Source: Mayfieldus sp963781495 (GTDB lineage: Bacteria > Actinomycetota > Thermoleophilia > Solirubrobacterales > 70-9). From it: DNA of 64,000 bases. Position 1 is the first letter of the stretch; the number at the start of each line of letters is the position of its first letter. Made by a program: the position numbers and the translations under genes. The notes below the pieces were generated by a model. The model did not search any database. It worked only from the letters and a program-made list of their open reading frames with translations, and was not told the origin of the DNA. Shown piece by piece: positions 40,921-49,068 of this stretch. The stretch is taken from contig CAWAFX010000003.1 in NCBI GenBank assembly GCA_963781495.1, forward strand, positions 62,001-126,000. The letters are read 5' to 3'.

Positions 40921-41790
40921 TCAGGCCGGGACCCTGGCGGTGATGATCCAGCTCGACATGTTTCCGAACACGCCGTCGGGGCCGACGAACTCGGACAGCT
41001 CCTCGCGCAGGCCGGAGATGATCTCGCCCTCGAGCCGCTTCGCATCCTGCTTGGCAAGCCGCAGCGCCTCCCCGGCTGGCCCCAGCGCCATCAGGTAGGC
41101 GACCGCCTCGTCGAGGTCCTTGCCCATGCGGAAGTCGAGGTCGCAGCGCCGCAGCGCGACCTGCTCGAAGCCGGAGTTGAGAAGGATGTGGCTCGCGGTG
41201 TCGGCATTGGCCATAGAGAACGGCCCCGGGCCGCAGGTCAGCTCGTCGGTTTCCTCGTCCGGAGTCACCAGCGCATCCACCAGCTGCTCGGCGCGGTAGA
41301 CCCACTCGTTGTCGATCTTCTGGCGCCAGACGATCGTGCAGAGACGCCCACCGGGGGCCATCGACTGACGAACGTTGCGCAGCGCCGCGACCGGGTTGGC
41401 GAAGAACATCGTCCCCATGCGCGAGAAGACGTAGTCGAACTTTTGATCGAACTCGTAGACCTCGAGGTCGGCGGCGACGAAGCGGACGTTGTCGACGCCT
41501 GCCGCCTCGGCCTCGTCGTTGGCGGCCTCGATGAAGCGCTCGGCGGCGTCGATGCCGACCGCCTCCCCGCCCGGGCCGACTATCCCGGCCAGGCGCTGGG
41601 TCGTGTCGCCGAAGCCGCAGCCCAGATCGAGCGCCAGGTCGCCGGGCAGGGGCGGATCGGTCCGAAGCGCTTCCTCGCTGTGCGCCTCGAGCCCGGGGAC
41701 GATGATGTGGCGGAAAGCCGAGAAGCGATCGAACAGCACGCCGTTCCAGGCTCCCACTGCCTCCTGGTTGGCTGAGGCTACGGGCTCCAC
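40921..41790 (-). CDS. Class I SAM-dependent methyltransferase
   Basis: 289 residues with the Rossmann methyltransferase motifs: motif I LALDLGCGFGDTTQRL, motif II acidic end VGIDAAERFIEAA, then VRFVAADLEVYEF and VFSRMGTMFF. UbiE/ubiquinone-type overall pattern; substrate unknown. The GTG at 41790 gives a natural start (EPVASANQEAVGAWNG); a longer frame adds a Pro/Arg-rich tail. It is divergent from the nucleotidyltransferase gene. Confidence 0.85.
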   Translation of the reverse strand: MEPVASANQEAVGAWNGVLFDRFSAFRHIIVPGLEAHSEEALRTDPPLPGDLALDLGCGFGDTTQRLAGIVGPGGEAVGIDAAERFIEAANDEAEAAGVDNVRFVAADLEVYEFDQKFDYVFSRMGTMFFANPVAALRNVRQSMAPGGRLCTIVWRQKIDNEWVYRAEQLVDALVTPDEETDELTCGPGPFSMANADTASHILLNSGFEQVALRRCDLDFRMGKDLDEAVAYLMALGPAGEALRLAKQDAKRLEGEIISGLREELSEFVGPDGVFGNMSSWIITARVPA

Positions 41791-41845
41791 GGCCCCAGAT
41801 CGTACTCCTGCGCCGCGAAGCGGCCAGGGCGGGAATAATCGCGGT

Positions 41846-42566
41846 ATGGAGGGAATTTCCACGGTCGCGATTCTCTGTGGTGGGCGCGGCACCCGCCTGC
41901 GCGAGAAGACCGAGTCGATGCCGAAGGCGCTGGTCGAGATCGGCGGCCGGCCGATCCTCTGGCACGTGATGCAGATCTACGCCGCCCAGGGGGCGCGCCG
42001 CTTCGTGCTGCTGACCGGCTACCTGGGCGAGCAGGTGCGGGCCTTCGCCGAGGCCGAGCAGTGGCCGGCCGGCTGCGAGGTGCTCTGCCTCGACACCGGG
42101 CTGGACACCCCGACCGGGGGGCGGCTGAAGCTGGCCGCCGAGTCGCTGGGAGCGGGCAGCTTCTTCGCCACCTACGCCGACGGGGTCGCGGACATCGACC
42201 TGGCTGCGCTGGCCGAGTTCCATCGCGCCCACGGCGAGCTGGCGACGATGACCGTCGTCCGTCCCTACCTGCAGTTCGGAATCGCCCAGCTCGACGGCGA
42301 CTCGCGGGTGCGCGGGATTCGTCGAGAAGCCGCGCTCCGAGCAATGGATAAACGGCGGCTTCTTCTGCTTCGAGCCGGGGGCGCTGGACTACATCGAGCC
42401 GACCAGCGTCCTCGAGCGCGAGCCTCTGGAGACCCTCGCCGGCGAGGGCCGGCTGCGCGCTTACCGGCACCAGGGGTTCTGGGACTGCATGGACACCTAC
42501 AAGGACGCAGTGATGCTCAACGACCTCTGGAGCGAGGGCGGCGCCCCCTGGAAGGTCTGGTCCTAG
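41846..42566 (+). CDS. rfbF: Glucose-1-phosphate cytidylyltransferase (frameshifted)
   Basis: The first ~155 residues carry the nucleotidyltransferase signature GGRGTRLREKTESMPKAL and VEIGGRPILWHVM, matching RfbF, which makes CDP-glucose from CTP and glucose 1-phosphate. The C-terminal part, with GFFCFEPGALDYI and GFWDCMDTYKDAV ending in APWKVW, is in the next frame. Deleting one G from GGG at 42314-42316 joins them (VRG then FVEKPRSEQW). The complete protein would be ~239 residues. The adjacent 4,6-dehydratase supports the CDP-sugar assignment. Confidence 0.85.
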
Positions 42567-42570
42567 GGCC

Positions 42571-43551
42571 TTGACCGCGCTGGTCACCGGCGGCCACGGC
42601 TTCGCCGCCTCCTGGCTCGTCAAGGCGCTGCTGGAGAGTGGCGAGGCGGTGCGCGTCCTCGACCGCCCCGATCCCAGGCTGACCGACCTCGGCACGCCCC
42701 GCCCATCGGCGCTGGGGCTGCTCGGGATCGAGGACGAGGTCGAGCTGGTCGAGGCCGACCTGCGCGACGCCGAGGGGATCTCGGCCGCGGTGCAGGGCGC
42801 CGACTCGGTCTTCCATCTCGCCGCGCAGACGATCGTCGGCAACGCCCAGGCCGCTCCGCGCGAGACCTTCGAGGTCAATGTGCTCGGGACCTGGAACGTG
42901 CTCGAAGCCTGCCGCGAGCACGGGGTGGGGCGGGTGCTCTTCGCCTCCTCCGACAAGGCCTACGGCACCAGCGCCGAGCTTCCCTACCGCGAGGACTTCC
43001 CGCTGCGCGCCGCGCATACCTACGACGCCAGCAAGGCGGCCGCCGACATCCTCGCCCGCAGCTACTGGCACAGCTACGGGCTTCCGGTGGCGGTGACCCG
43101 CTTCGCCAACCTCTACGGGGGAGGGGACCTCAACTTCTCGCGCCTGATTCCCGAGGCGGTGAGCGCAGTGCTGGACGGGCGCCGGCCGCTGATCCGCTCC
43201 GACGGCAGCCCGCAGCGCGACTTCCTCTACGTCGAGGATGCGGCCCGGGCATATCTGGCGCTCGCCGCGGCGCTCGACGACGGTGCGGGCGGAGAGGCCT
43301 ACAACGCCGGCGGCGACCAGCCCTATGCGGTCGCCGACGTGCTGCGGCTGCTGGCCGAAGTGTCCGGCACCGACCTCGAGCCCGATATCCGCGGGGCCGG
43401 CAACCCCGAGGGCGAGATCGACCGCCAGTTCCTCGACAGCAGCAAGCTTCGCGAAGCCACCGGCTGGCGGCCGCAGGTCGACCTGCGCGAGGGCCTGGTG
43501 CGGACGATCGAGTGGTACCGCGAGCACCCCGAGGCCCGCGCGCCGGGTTGA
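42571..43551 (+). CDS. rfbG: CDP-glucose 4,6-dehydratase-like SDR
   Basis: 326 residues, extended short-chain dehydrogenase. NAD motif VTGGHGFAASWL, then VFHLAAQT, Ser in FASSDKAYG and YDASKAAAD with the catalytic Tyr-x3-Lys. The ANLYGGGDLNFSRLIPEAV and QRDFLYVEDAARAYL segments match RfbG and related dehydratases. It forms CDP-4-keto-6-deoxyglucose for a deoxysugar of surface glycans. TTG start five bases after rfbF. No downstream deoxysugar genes are in the window. Confidence 0.82.
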   Translation: MTALVTGGHGFAASWLVKALLESGEAVRVLDRPDPRLTDLGTPRPSALGLLGIEDEVELVEADLRDAEGISAAVQGADSVFHLAAQTIVGNAQAAPRETFEVNVLGTWNVLEACREHGVGRVLFASSDKAYGTSAELPYREDFPLRAAHTYDASKAAADILARSYWHSYGLPVAVTRFANLYGGGDLNFSRLIPEAVSAVLDGRRPLIRSDGSPQRDFLYVEDAARAYLALAAALDDGAGGEAYNAGGDQPYAVADVLRLLAEVSGTDLEPDIRGAGNPEGEIDRQFLDSSKLREATGWRPQVDLREGLVRTIEWYREHPEARAPG

Positions 43552-43555
43552 GAAA

Positions 43556-43611
43556 GGCCGCGAAACGAAGTGGAGCGGCAGATGCATGTCAGGCGGCCAT
43601 AGGCCGCCGCA
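43556..43611 (+). repeat. Dispersed repeat, copy C (full, with second hairpin)
   Basis: Begins four bases after the dehydratase stop. The first 34 bases are identical to copy A at 25886-25919. They continue into a perfect 7-bp stem GGCGGCC-ATA-GGCCGCC and GCAA, shared in arrangement with copy B. The SRAP start lies about 30 bases further on. Confidence 0.85.
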
Positions 43612-43639
43612 AGTTGTGTTTGAAAAACTGGGGCCCACG

Positions 43640-44377
43640 ATGTGTGGCCGATTCACCGTCACGACCAAGGACACGAAGAAGGTCGCCGACCGCTTCCAGG
43701 TCGAGCTCGAGAAGGCGCTGGGCTCGAAGACGATGGAATCGGCGGGCGGGCGCTACAACGTCGCCCCGGCCCAGGAGGTGCTGACGGTCCGCTCCTCACC
43801 CGAACCCGAGGAGGCGGACAAGGGCGAGCGCGAGGCGCTGATGATGCGCTGGGGACTGGTTCCGCGCTGGGCCAAGGACCTCAAGGTCGGCTACAAGATG
43901 ATCAATGCCAAGGCCGAGCGGCTGACCGAGAGCCGCGCCTACTCGCCGTTGATCGGCAAGTTCCGCCACCGCTGCCTGATCGTCGCCGACGGCTTCTACG
44001 AATGGCTGAAGTCCGAGGACCCCAAGCAGCCGCGGCAACCCTTTCGCTTCACCGTCGACGGCGGCGAGCCGTTCGCCTTTGCCGGCATCTGCACCCGCAA
44101 GGAGTGGGAGGACGACTGGCTCTACAGCTGCACGATCATCACCACGCAGCCGAACGAGCTCGTCGCCCGGGTCCACGACCGGATGCCGGTGATCCTGCCG
44201 ACGCCGGAGGCCGAGCAGGCCTGGCTGAGCACCGGCCTGGAGGCCGACGACGCGGTCCAGATGTGCGTTCCGCTCGATGCCGACCGGATGCAGAGCGCCC
44301 CCGCGAACCCGAAGCTGAACAAGGTCGGCAAGGGCAACGAGGGGCCTGAGATGCTCGTCGTCCCGGCCTCGGCGTGA
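43640..44377 (+). CDS. SRAP-family protein (YedK/HMCES-like)
   Basis: 245 residues. The N-terminal Met is followed by the catalytic Cys2 (MCGRF), which forms the thiazolidine crosslink with abasic sites in ssDNA. Other active-site parts are visible: YNVAPAQ, Glu in DGFYEWLK and His in VHDRMPVIL. It protects single-stranded abasic sites during replication. In many Actinobacteria it belongs to the SOS regulon, but no LexA box is seen here; the gene starts just after repeat copy C. Overlaps the RidA gene by four bases. Confidence 0.94.
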   Translation: MCGRFTVTTKDTKKVADRFQVELEKALGSKTMESAGGRYNVAPAQEVLTVRSSPEPEEADKGEREALMMRWGLVPRWAKDLKVGYKMINAKAERLTESRAYSPLIGKFRHRCLIVADGFYEWLKSEDPKQPRQPFRFTVDGGEPFAFAGICTRKEWEDDWLYSCTIITTQPNELVARVHDRMPVILPTPEAEQAWLSTGLEADDAVQMCVPLDADRMQSAPANPKLNKVGKGNEGPEMLVVPASA

Positions 44378-44766
44378 GCCCGGACGAGATCCGCCGGATC
44401 GAATCCGCTTCGCCCTACGAGGGGTCGTTCGGCTTCAGCCGTGCGCTGCGAAAGGGTCGCCGGGTGCTGGTCTCCGGGACCGCTCCCGTCTGGCCCGATG
44501 GGTCCTGCGACCCCGACGCCGGAATCCAGGCGCGGCGCTGTCTCGAGATCATCGCCGAGGCGCTCCAGGAAGCCGGGTCGAGCCTCGAGCAGGTGGTGCG
44601 AACGCGGATCTTCATCGTCGACCCCGCCGACTCCGACGCCGTCGGCGCCGTCCACGGCGAGACCTTCGGCGAGGTGCGGCCGGCGGCGACGATGGTCGTC
44701 GTCGCGGCGCTGCTGGATCCACGCTGGAAGGTCGAGATCGAAGCCGAGGCCGAGCTTCCGGAGTAG
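44374..44766 (+). CDS. RidA-family protein
   Basis: 130 residues with the YjgF/RidA chorismate-mutase-like fold: FGFSRALRKGRRVLVSGTAPVW, QARRCLEIIAEALQEAGSSLEQVVRTRIF and FGEVRPAATMVVV. The conserved Arg before the final helix suggests imine/enamine deaminase activity, which removes 2-aminoacrylate. GTG start overlaps the SRAP gene stop. Confidence 0.9.
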   Translation: MSPDEIRRIESASPYEGSFGFSRALRKGRRVLVSGTAPVWPDGSCDPDAGIQARRCLEIIAEALQEAGSSLEQVVRTRIFIVDPADSDAVGAVHGETFGEVRPAATMVVVAALLDPRWKVEIEAEAELPE

Positions 44767-44799
44767 ACCGGGATACGGAGACGACCTCCGCTCGCTTGA

Positions 44800-45903
44800 A
44801 TGGACCAGATGCGCGAGGCCGACCGGCACCGACTTCAGGGGTTGCTCGACTGGAAGCCCGAGCACGGCGTGATCTCCGGCCACTTCGATGTCGACCCCGC
44901 CGATCGCGGCGAGGGCTGGCGGATCCAGGTCAAGGATGGGCTCGGGGGCCTGGAGGAGCCCGACGATCACGAGGCCAAGATCGCGACGCGCGAGACGGTC
45001 GCACGCCTGCTGGAGCGCTACGCGCCGGGTGCGGCGCCTCCCAGCGGCCGGGCCCAGTTTGACTTCGCCGAGGTGGCGCGCAAGGACGCTGGTGAGGACC
45101 GGTGGTCCTCGCAGCTGTCGCTCGACGACGCCGGCTGGAGCCTGGCGCCGCGCCCGATCCTGCGTCCGGTGATCGACCTGCTGATCCGTGGCGCCGCGCA
45201 CGCCGTGCTCGCGGTCAGCGCCGAGCGGGTTCGGGGTTGGATCTGGTCCGAAGGGCTGCTCGAGAACGAGTCCGCCTGGGAGCAGGAGCTGGACACGGCC
45301 CTGGAGGGCCGCCCTCAGGGGCGTGACGAGTACGCCCGCCACCTCGAGGAGCTGCGAAAGCGCTTCCTGCGCGGGGCCGGCGAGACACTTCGCAGTGACC
45401 CCCGGATCGGGGGAGCGGAGCTGATCGCCTTTGGCGAGGCCCCCTATCTGGACGAGCTGGTCGAGGTGCTGGACCCGGCGCTGGAGGTGCACCGCGTCGA
45501 GGGGGCCGACGTGATCGAGGAAAGCGACGGCCAGATCGCCGAGCGCCTCGCCCCGGTGATCGCGCAGGTGCTCGACGAGCGCGAGGCGGATCTGGCCCAG
45601 CGCGCGATCGACGGAGCGCTCGCCAGCCAGGGCCGGGGGTCGGTCGGGGTCGACGAGACCTCGATGGCGCTGGTCGAGGGCCGGGTCGATCATCTGCTGA
45701 TCGACAGCCGGCGCAGCGTCAGCCTCGAGGAGCTGAACCCTCTCGCTCGCGAGACCGTCCGCGAGGCCGAGCGGTTGGAGGACGGCGCCGAGGTGATGAT
45801 CGAGCTGGCGCTGCGCAGCTCGGCCGAGATCACCGCGGCACGCGGCAAGGGCGCCGAGCTTCTGCGCGAACACGACGGCGTCGCGGCGCTGCTGCGGTAC
45901 TGA
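44800..45903 (+). CDS. Bacterial eRF1/Vms1-like release factor-family protein (baeRF/VLRF1 type)
   Basis: 367 residues. The C-terminal domain resembles domain 3 of archaeo-eukaryotic release factors: residues near the end read AARGKGAELLREHDGVAALLRY, the family's typical finish. The central part (PILRPVIDLLIRGAAHAVLAVSAERVRGW) fits domain 2, and the GGQ motif of eRF1 is not present. In related Vms1/ANKZF1 proteins a Gln cleaves peptidyl-tRNA on stalled ribosomes; such a residue cannot be assigned confidently here. A role in ribosome rescue is inferred. Confidence 0.8.
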   Translation: MDQMREADRHRLQGLLDWKPEHGVISGHFDVDPADRGEGWRIQVKDGLGGLEEPDDHEAKIATRETVARLLERYAPGAAPPSGRAQFDFAEVARKDAGEDRWSSQLSLDDAGWSLAPRPILRPVIDLLIRGAAHAVLAVSAERVRGWIWSEGLLENESAWEQELDTALEGRPQGRDEYARHLEELRKRFLRGAGETLRSDPRIGGAELIAFGEAPYLDELVEVLDPALEVHRVEGADVIEESDGQIAERLAPVIAQVLDEREADLAQRAIDGALASQGRGSVGVDETSMALVEGRVDHLLIDSRRSVSLEELNPLARETVREAERLEDGAEVMIELALRSSAEITAARGKGAELLREHDGVAALLRY

Positions 45904-45931
45904 GGCCCTTCTGCGCGGCGAACGCGAACCG

Positions 45932-46885
45932 ATGCCGCGCTCGCTGCGGCCGATGCTGGCGCAGCTGGCGAAGATGCCCGCGGACGAGGAGCGCTACGGC
46001 TTCGAGATCAAGTGGGACGGCGTGCGGGCGCTGCTCTACGTCGCCAGGGGGCGGGTCACGGCCCAGAGCCGCACCGGGCGCGACATCAGCTTCCAATTCC
46101 CCGAGGTCCAGGGTCTGACCGCGAGCCTGGGACGGCGCCAGGCGGTGTTCGACAGCGAGCTGGTCGCCTTCGACGAAGCCGGCCGGCCCAGCTTTCAGAC
46201 CCTCCAGGGCCGGATCCATCTCGCCTCGGAGGCCTTGGTGCGCGAGCGGATGCGGACGATCCCGGTCACCGCGATGCTCTTCGACCTCCTGCACCTCAGC
46301 GGCCGCAGCACCCGCGGCCTTCCCTACGAGGAGCGGCGTGCGGGGCTCGATGACCTGGGTCTGGAGGGCGAGGGATGGCGGACGCCCGGCTATCAGGCCG
46401 GGGAGGGGAGCAAGCTGCTCGCCTTCAGCCGCGAGAAGGGGCTGGAGGGCGTGGTCGCGAAGCGGTTCGGCAGCCACTATGAGCCCGGTCGCAGGGGCGG
46501 CAGCTGGCTGAAGGTCAAGAACGTCCAGAGCCAGGAGGTGGTGGTCGGGGGCTGGCTCGCGGGCAAGGGCCGCCGGGGCGGCATGATCGGCGCCCTTCTG
46601 GTCGGCTACTACGAAGGGGGCGAGCTGGTCTTCGCCGGCAAGGTCGGGACCGGGTTCGGGGAGGAGGACCTGCGGATGCTGGCCGAGCGCCTGGCGCCGC
46701 TGCGGACCGATCAGAGCCCCTTCGCCGGGCGCCAGCCGGAACGGGGGTCGATCTTCGTCGAGCCGAAGCTGGTCGCCGAGGTCGACTTCGGGGAATGGAC
46801 GCGGGCGGGGACCATGCGCCACCCCTCCTACAAGGGGCTGCGAACCGACAAGAAGCCGCGCGAGGTGGTGCGCGAAAGTGCCTAG
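45932..46885 (+). CDS. ATP-dependent DNA ligase (LigD ligase-domain type)
   Basis: 317 residues. The adenylated Lys lies in EIKWDGVRAL (KxDG), followed by SRTGRDIS (motif III-like region), FDSELVAFD, the motif IV GLEGVVAKRFGSHYEPG and the motif V WLKVKN, then an OB domain ending with RHPSYKGLRTDK. It matches the ligase part of LigD used in non-homologous end joining; the polymerase and nuclease modules and Ku are not in the window. Stop overlaps the SRPBCC gene on the other strand. Confidence 0.92.
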   Translation: MPRSLRPMLAQLAKMPADEERYGFEIKWDGVRALLYVARGRVTAQSRTGRDISFQFPEVQGLTASLGRRQAVFDSELVAFDEAGRPSFQTLQGRIHLASEALVRERMRTIPVTAMLFDLLHLSGRSTRGLPYEERRAGLDDLGLEGEGWRTPGYQAGEGSKLLAFSREKGLEGVVAKRFGSHYEPGRRGGSWLKVKNVQSQEVVVGGWLAGKGRRGGMIGALLVGYYEGGELVFAGKVGTGFGEEDLRMLAERLAPLRTDQSPFAGRQPERGSIFVEPKLVAEVDFGEWTRAGTMRHPSYKGLRTDKKPREVVRESA

Positions 46886-47337
46886 GCGCGGCCGGCCTCG
46901 GCCTCGTCCTTGAGGCCCTCGGCGGCACTCTTGGTCAGGAACTCCTTCACCTTCGTCTCGACCGGGCCGCGCAGCAGCAGGCTCAGCATCCGCCCCGGGT
47001 CACCGCGCAGTCCGTAGGTGGCCCGGGTGCGGTCGTCGCCGAGGTCCTCGAAGTCCCAGGAGCCGGTCAGCCACTTGACCTCGCCCTTCTCCTGCTCCCA
47101 ACGAATCGCGTCCGGAGGCTCATAGCTGAAGCGCAGCTCCGAGCCGACCTTCTTCACCGTCGCGTCGGAGACCGTGTAGACGAGGTGCGCCCGGCCCTCG
47201 GAGTCGCGCTCGATCACCTCGACTTCCTCCAGCGTTCCCTGCCAGCCGGGGGCCTTCTCGACGTCGGCGGCGATCTCGAAGCAGCGTTCGCGGTGGGCCT
47301 CGATCTCGACCGTCCAGCTCGCCTCCAGAATTCCCAC
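46882..47337 (-). CDS. SRPBCC (polyketide cyclase/START-like) protein
   Basis: 151 residues forming a helix-grip fold: ASWTVEIEAHRERCFEIAADVEKAPGWQ at the N-terminus, strands with LVYTVSDATVKKVGSELRFSY and a long C-terminal helix (ETKVKEFLTKSAAEGLKDEA). Such proteins bind hydrophobic ligands or act in ubiquinone/lipid metabolism. GTG start. It is convergent with the ligase gene. Confidence 0.83.
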   Translation of the reverse strand: MGILEASWTVEIEAHRERCFEIAADVEKAPGWQGTLEEVEVIERDSEGRAHLVYTVSDATVKKVGSELRFSYEPPDAIRWEQEKGEVKWLTGSWDFEDLGDDRTRATYGLRGDPGRMLSLLLRGPVETKVKEFLTKSAAEGLKDEAEAGRA

Positions 47338-47431
47338 GGGCCGAGCCTACATCGAGTCGGAGGCGAGGGGGAGCCGGTCCGCTGTCAGGATGACGATGCC
47401 GCGGATCGATCGACCATGGAAGGAGGCTGCG

Positions 47432-48241
47432 ATGCAGCCGAGCCAGGAGCAGAAGGGACTTGCTTTCCGCGCTCTGCACGAGGGGGAGCCGTTCGTGATC
47501 CCAAATCCCTGGGATGCGGGATCGGCCCGGGTGCTGGAGGCGCTCGGCTTCGAGGCGCTGGCCGGTACCAGCTCCGGCTTTGCCTTCACGCTGGGACGCA
47601 AGGACGGCGGCGTCAGCCTCGACGAGGTGGTCGAGCACGTCCGCCTTCTCGACCGGGCGATGGGATTGCCTGTCTCGATGGACCTCGAGAACGGCTACGG
47701 CCCGCGGCCCGAGGACGCCGCGCGGGCGATCGAGCGCGTCGCCGAGGCGGGTGCGGTGGGGGGCTCGATCGAGGACTTCGACCGCGAGAGCGGGATCTAC
47801 GAGCTCGAGCACGCGGTCGAGCGGGTCGCCGCCGCGGTCGAGGCGGCAGCGGCGCTCGACTTCCCCTTCACCCTCACCGCACGGGCCGAGAACCAGCTCC
47901 ACAGTCCCGACCTCGAGGACACGATCATCCGCCTGCAGGCCTACGAGCGGGCCGGCGCCGACGTCCTCTACGCGCCCGGGCTGCGTGAGCTGGAAGAGGT
48001 CCGCGCCGTCTGCGAGTCGGTGTTGAAGCCGGTCAACGTCCTCGGCCATCGCGGCTTCTCGATGGCCGAGCTGGTCGATGTGGGGGCCCAGCGGGTCAGC
48101 GTCGGCGGCTCGCTGACCTGGACCGCGGTGCGGGCGATGGCCGAGGCCGCGGAGCAGATCCGCGACCAGGGCGATTTCTCGGGCCTGCGCGGCGGCGCCC
48201 CGGTCGTCGAGTGGCTCGACGCGATGCCCCCGGCGCAATAG
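47432..48241 (+). CDS. Isocitrate lyase/PEP mutase-family protein
   Basis: 269 residues of a PEP mutase/isocitrate lyase TIM barrel: FVIPNPWDAGSARVLEALGF at the start, VSMDLENGYGPRPEDAARAIE (in place of the DxDTGYG metal loop: here DLENGYG) and IEDFDRE. The replacement of the usual KKCGH lyase motif excludes isocitrate lyase; carboxyphosphonoenolpyruvate/oxaloacetate-type C-C or C-P cleavage is possible. Start chosen by GGAAGGAGG six bases upstream of ATG 47432. Confidence 0.87.
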   Translation: MQPSQEQKGLAFRALHEGEPFVIPNPWDAGSARVLEALGFEALAGTSSGFAFTLGRKDGGVSLDEVVEHVRLLDRAMGLPVSMDLENGYGPRPEDAARAIERVAEAGAVGGSIEDFDRESGIYELEHAVERVAAAVEAAAALDFPFTLTARAENQLHSPDLEDTIIRLQAYERAGADVLYAPGLRELEEVRAVCESVLKPVNVLGHRGFSMAELVDVGAQRVSVGGSLTWTAVRAMAEAAEQIRDQGDFSGLRGGAPVVEWLDAMPPAQ

Positions 48242-48250
48242 GCTGCGCGC

Positions 48251-48529
48251 GTGGGCTGCTTCGTACTCCTCTTCGCACTCTTCTCGCCTCGGCTGGCGCT
48301 GTTCGTCGTCTGGCTGCTCACCGACTGGCTCAGCCGCTCCTTCGACAGCTGGGCGGTGCCGCTGATCGGCTTTTTCCTCCTGCCCTGGACGACGCTCGCC
48401 TACGCGGCGATGTGGGTCTCCGGCAACAACGGGGTGACCGGCTTCGAGTGGTTCATCGTCATCCTTGCCTTCCTCGCCGACCTCTCCTCGCACTTCGAGA
48501 GCTCGCGCTACCGCAGTCGCGAGACCTGA
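48251..48529 (+). CDS. Small membrane protein
   Basis: 92 residues with three hydrophobic helices (CFVLLFALFSPRLALFVVWLL, WAVPLIGFFLLPWTTLAYAAMWV, FEWFIVILAFLADLSSH) and a short charged C-terminus. Small proteins of this pattern are common in Actinobacteria and uncharacterised. GTG start ten bases after the preceding stop. Confidence 0.72.
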   Translation: MGCFVLLFALFSPRLALFVVWLLTDWLSRSFDSWAVPLIGFFLLPWTTLAYAAMWVSGNNGVTGFEWFIVILAFLADLSSHFESSRYRSRET

Positions 48530-48533
48530 GCGC

Positions 48534-48911
48534 CTAGGGCGCGGCTCTCCACCTGGCCCGCCACTCCGGGGCGTCGAATCCCTCGCTGACGTAGATCGTC
48601 TCGTGGGCGATCTTCTCGTCGCGCAGCTCGAGGATGCTGACCCCGAAGCTGGGTGGCCCGCCGTCGTAGCTGACCGAGACCTCGGCGACCCAGAGATCGT
48701 CCCGGCCCCTGACCTCGCGGAACTCGAAGCTCGTCTCGGCCGGATAGCCGCTGCGCCACTCGCGCAGGTTCTCGACTCCCTCGAAGCGCTCGCCCGACTG
48801 CGGGAACTGCAGTACTGCGTCCTCGCAATACATCGCGTGGGCGCGGTGGGGATCGCTGCCGGCGTTCTCGAAGTGCTGCTCGAGCATCGCCCTCACGGTT
48901 GCCGCGTCCAT
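48534..48911 (-). CDS. SnoaL/NTF2-like protein
   Basis: 125 residues with the NTF2-like pattern: helix TVRAMLEQHFENAGSDPHRAHAMYCEDAV, then VENLREWRSGYPAE, a beta sheet VAEVSVSYDGGPPSFGVSILEL and the end IYVSEGFDAPEWRARW. Unknown ligand or activity. It reads toward the small membrane protein and starts four bases beyond the 3' end of tRNA-Arg. Confidence 0.78.
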   Translation of the reverse strand: MDAATVRAMLEQHFENAGSDPHRAHAMYCEDAVLQFPQSGERFEGVENLREWRSGYPAETSFEFREVRGRDDLWVAEVSVSYDGGPPSFGVSILELRDEKIAHETIYVSEGFDAPEWRARWRAAP

Positions 48912-48914
48912 CAG

Positions 48915-48988
48915 CGCGCCCGACAGGATTCGAACCTGTGACCTTCCGCTCCGGAGGCGGACGCTCTATCCAGCTGAGCTACGGGCGC
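48915..48988 (-). tRNA. tRNA-Arg (anticodon CCG)
   Basis: A 74-base cloverleaf: acceptor GCGCCCG/CGGGCGC, D arm GCTC/GAGC, anticodon arm TCCGC-CTCCGGA-GCGGA with anticodon CCG, T arm ACAGG-TTCGAAT-CCTGT and a G discriminator. CCA is not encoded. It reads CGG arginine codons, frequent in this GC-rich genome. Confidence 0.97.
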
Positions 48989-49021
48989 TGGTAGGGCAGC
49001 TTAGTCGCGTGGGGTCCCGCC

Positions 49022-49051
49022 TTGGACCCGAACATATGTTCGTCCGATAAT
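49022..49051 (+). promoter_or_regulatory. Putative promoter of the PD-(D/E)XK gene
   Basis: TTGGAC (49022-49027) and GATAAT (49046-49051), spacer 18. The LexA-type palindrome lies entirely within the spacer. The expected transcription start is about 49058, leaving a leader of roughly 11 bases without a ribosome binding site before ATG 49069. Confidence 0.6.
49029..49042. promoter_or_regulatory. LexA (SOS) box
   Basis: CGAACATATGTTCG is a perfect 14-bp palindrome and matches the Gram-positive/actinobacterial LexA consensus CGAAC-N4-GTTCG. It sits between the -35 and -10 of the promoter of the endonuclease-like gene, where bound LexA would block RNA polymerase. Confidence 0.75.
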
Positions 49052-49068
49052 CCGCTTATGGTCCCGGC

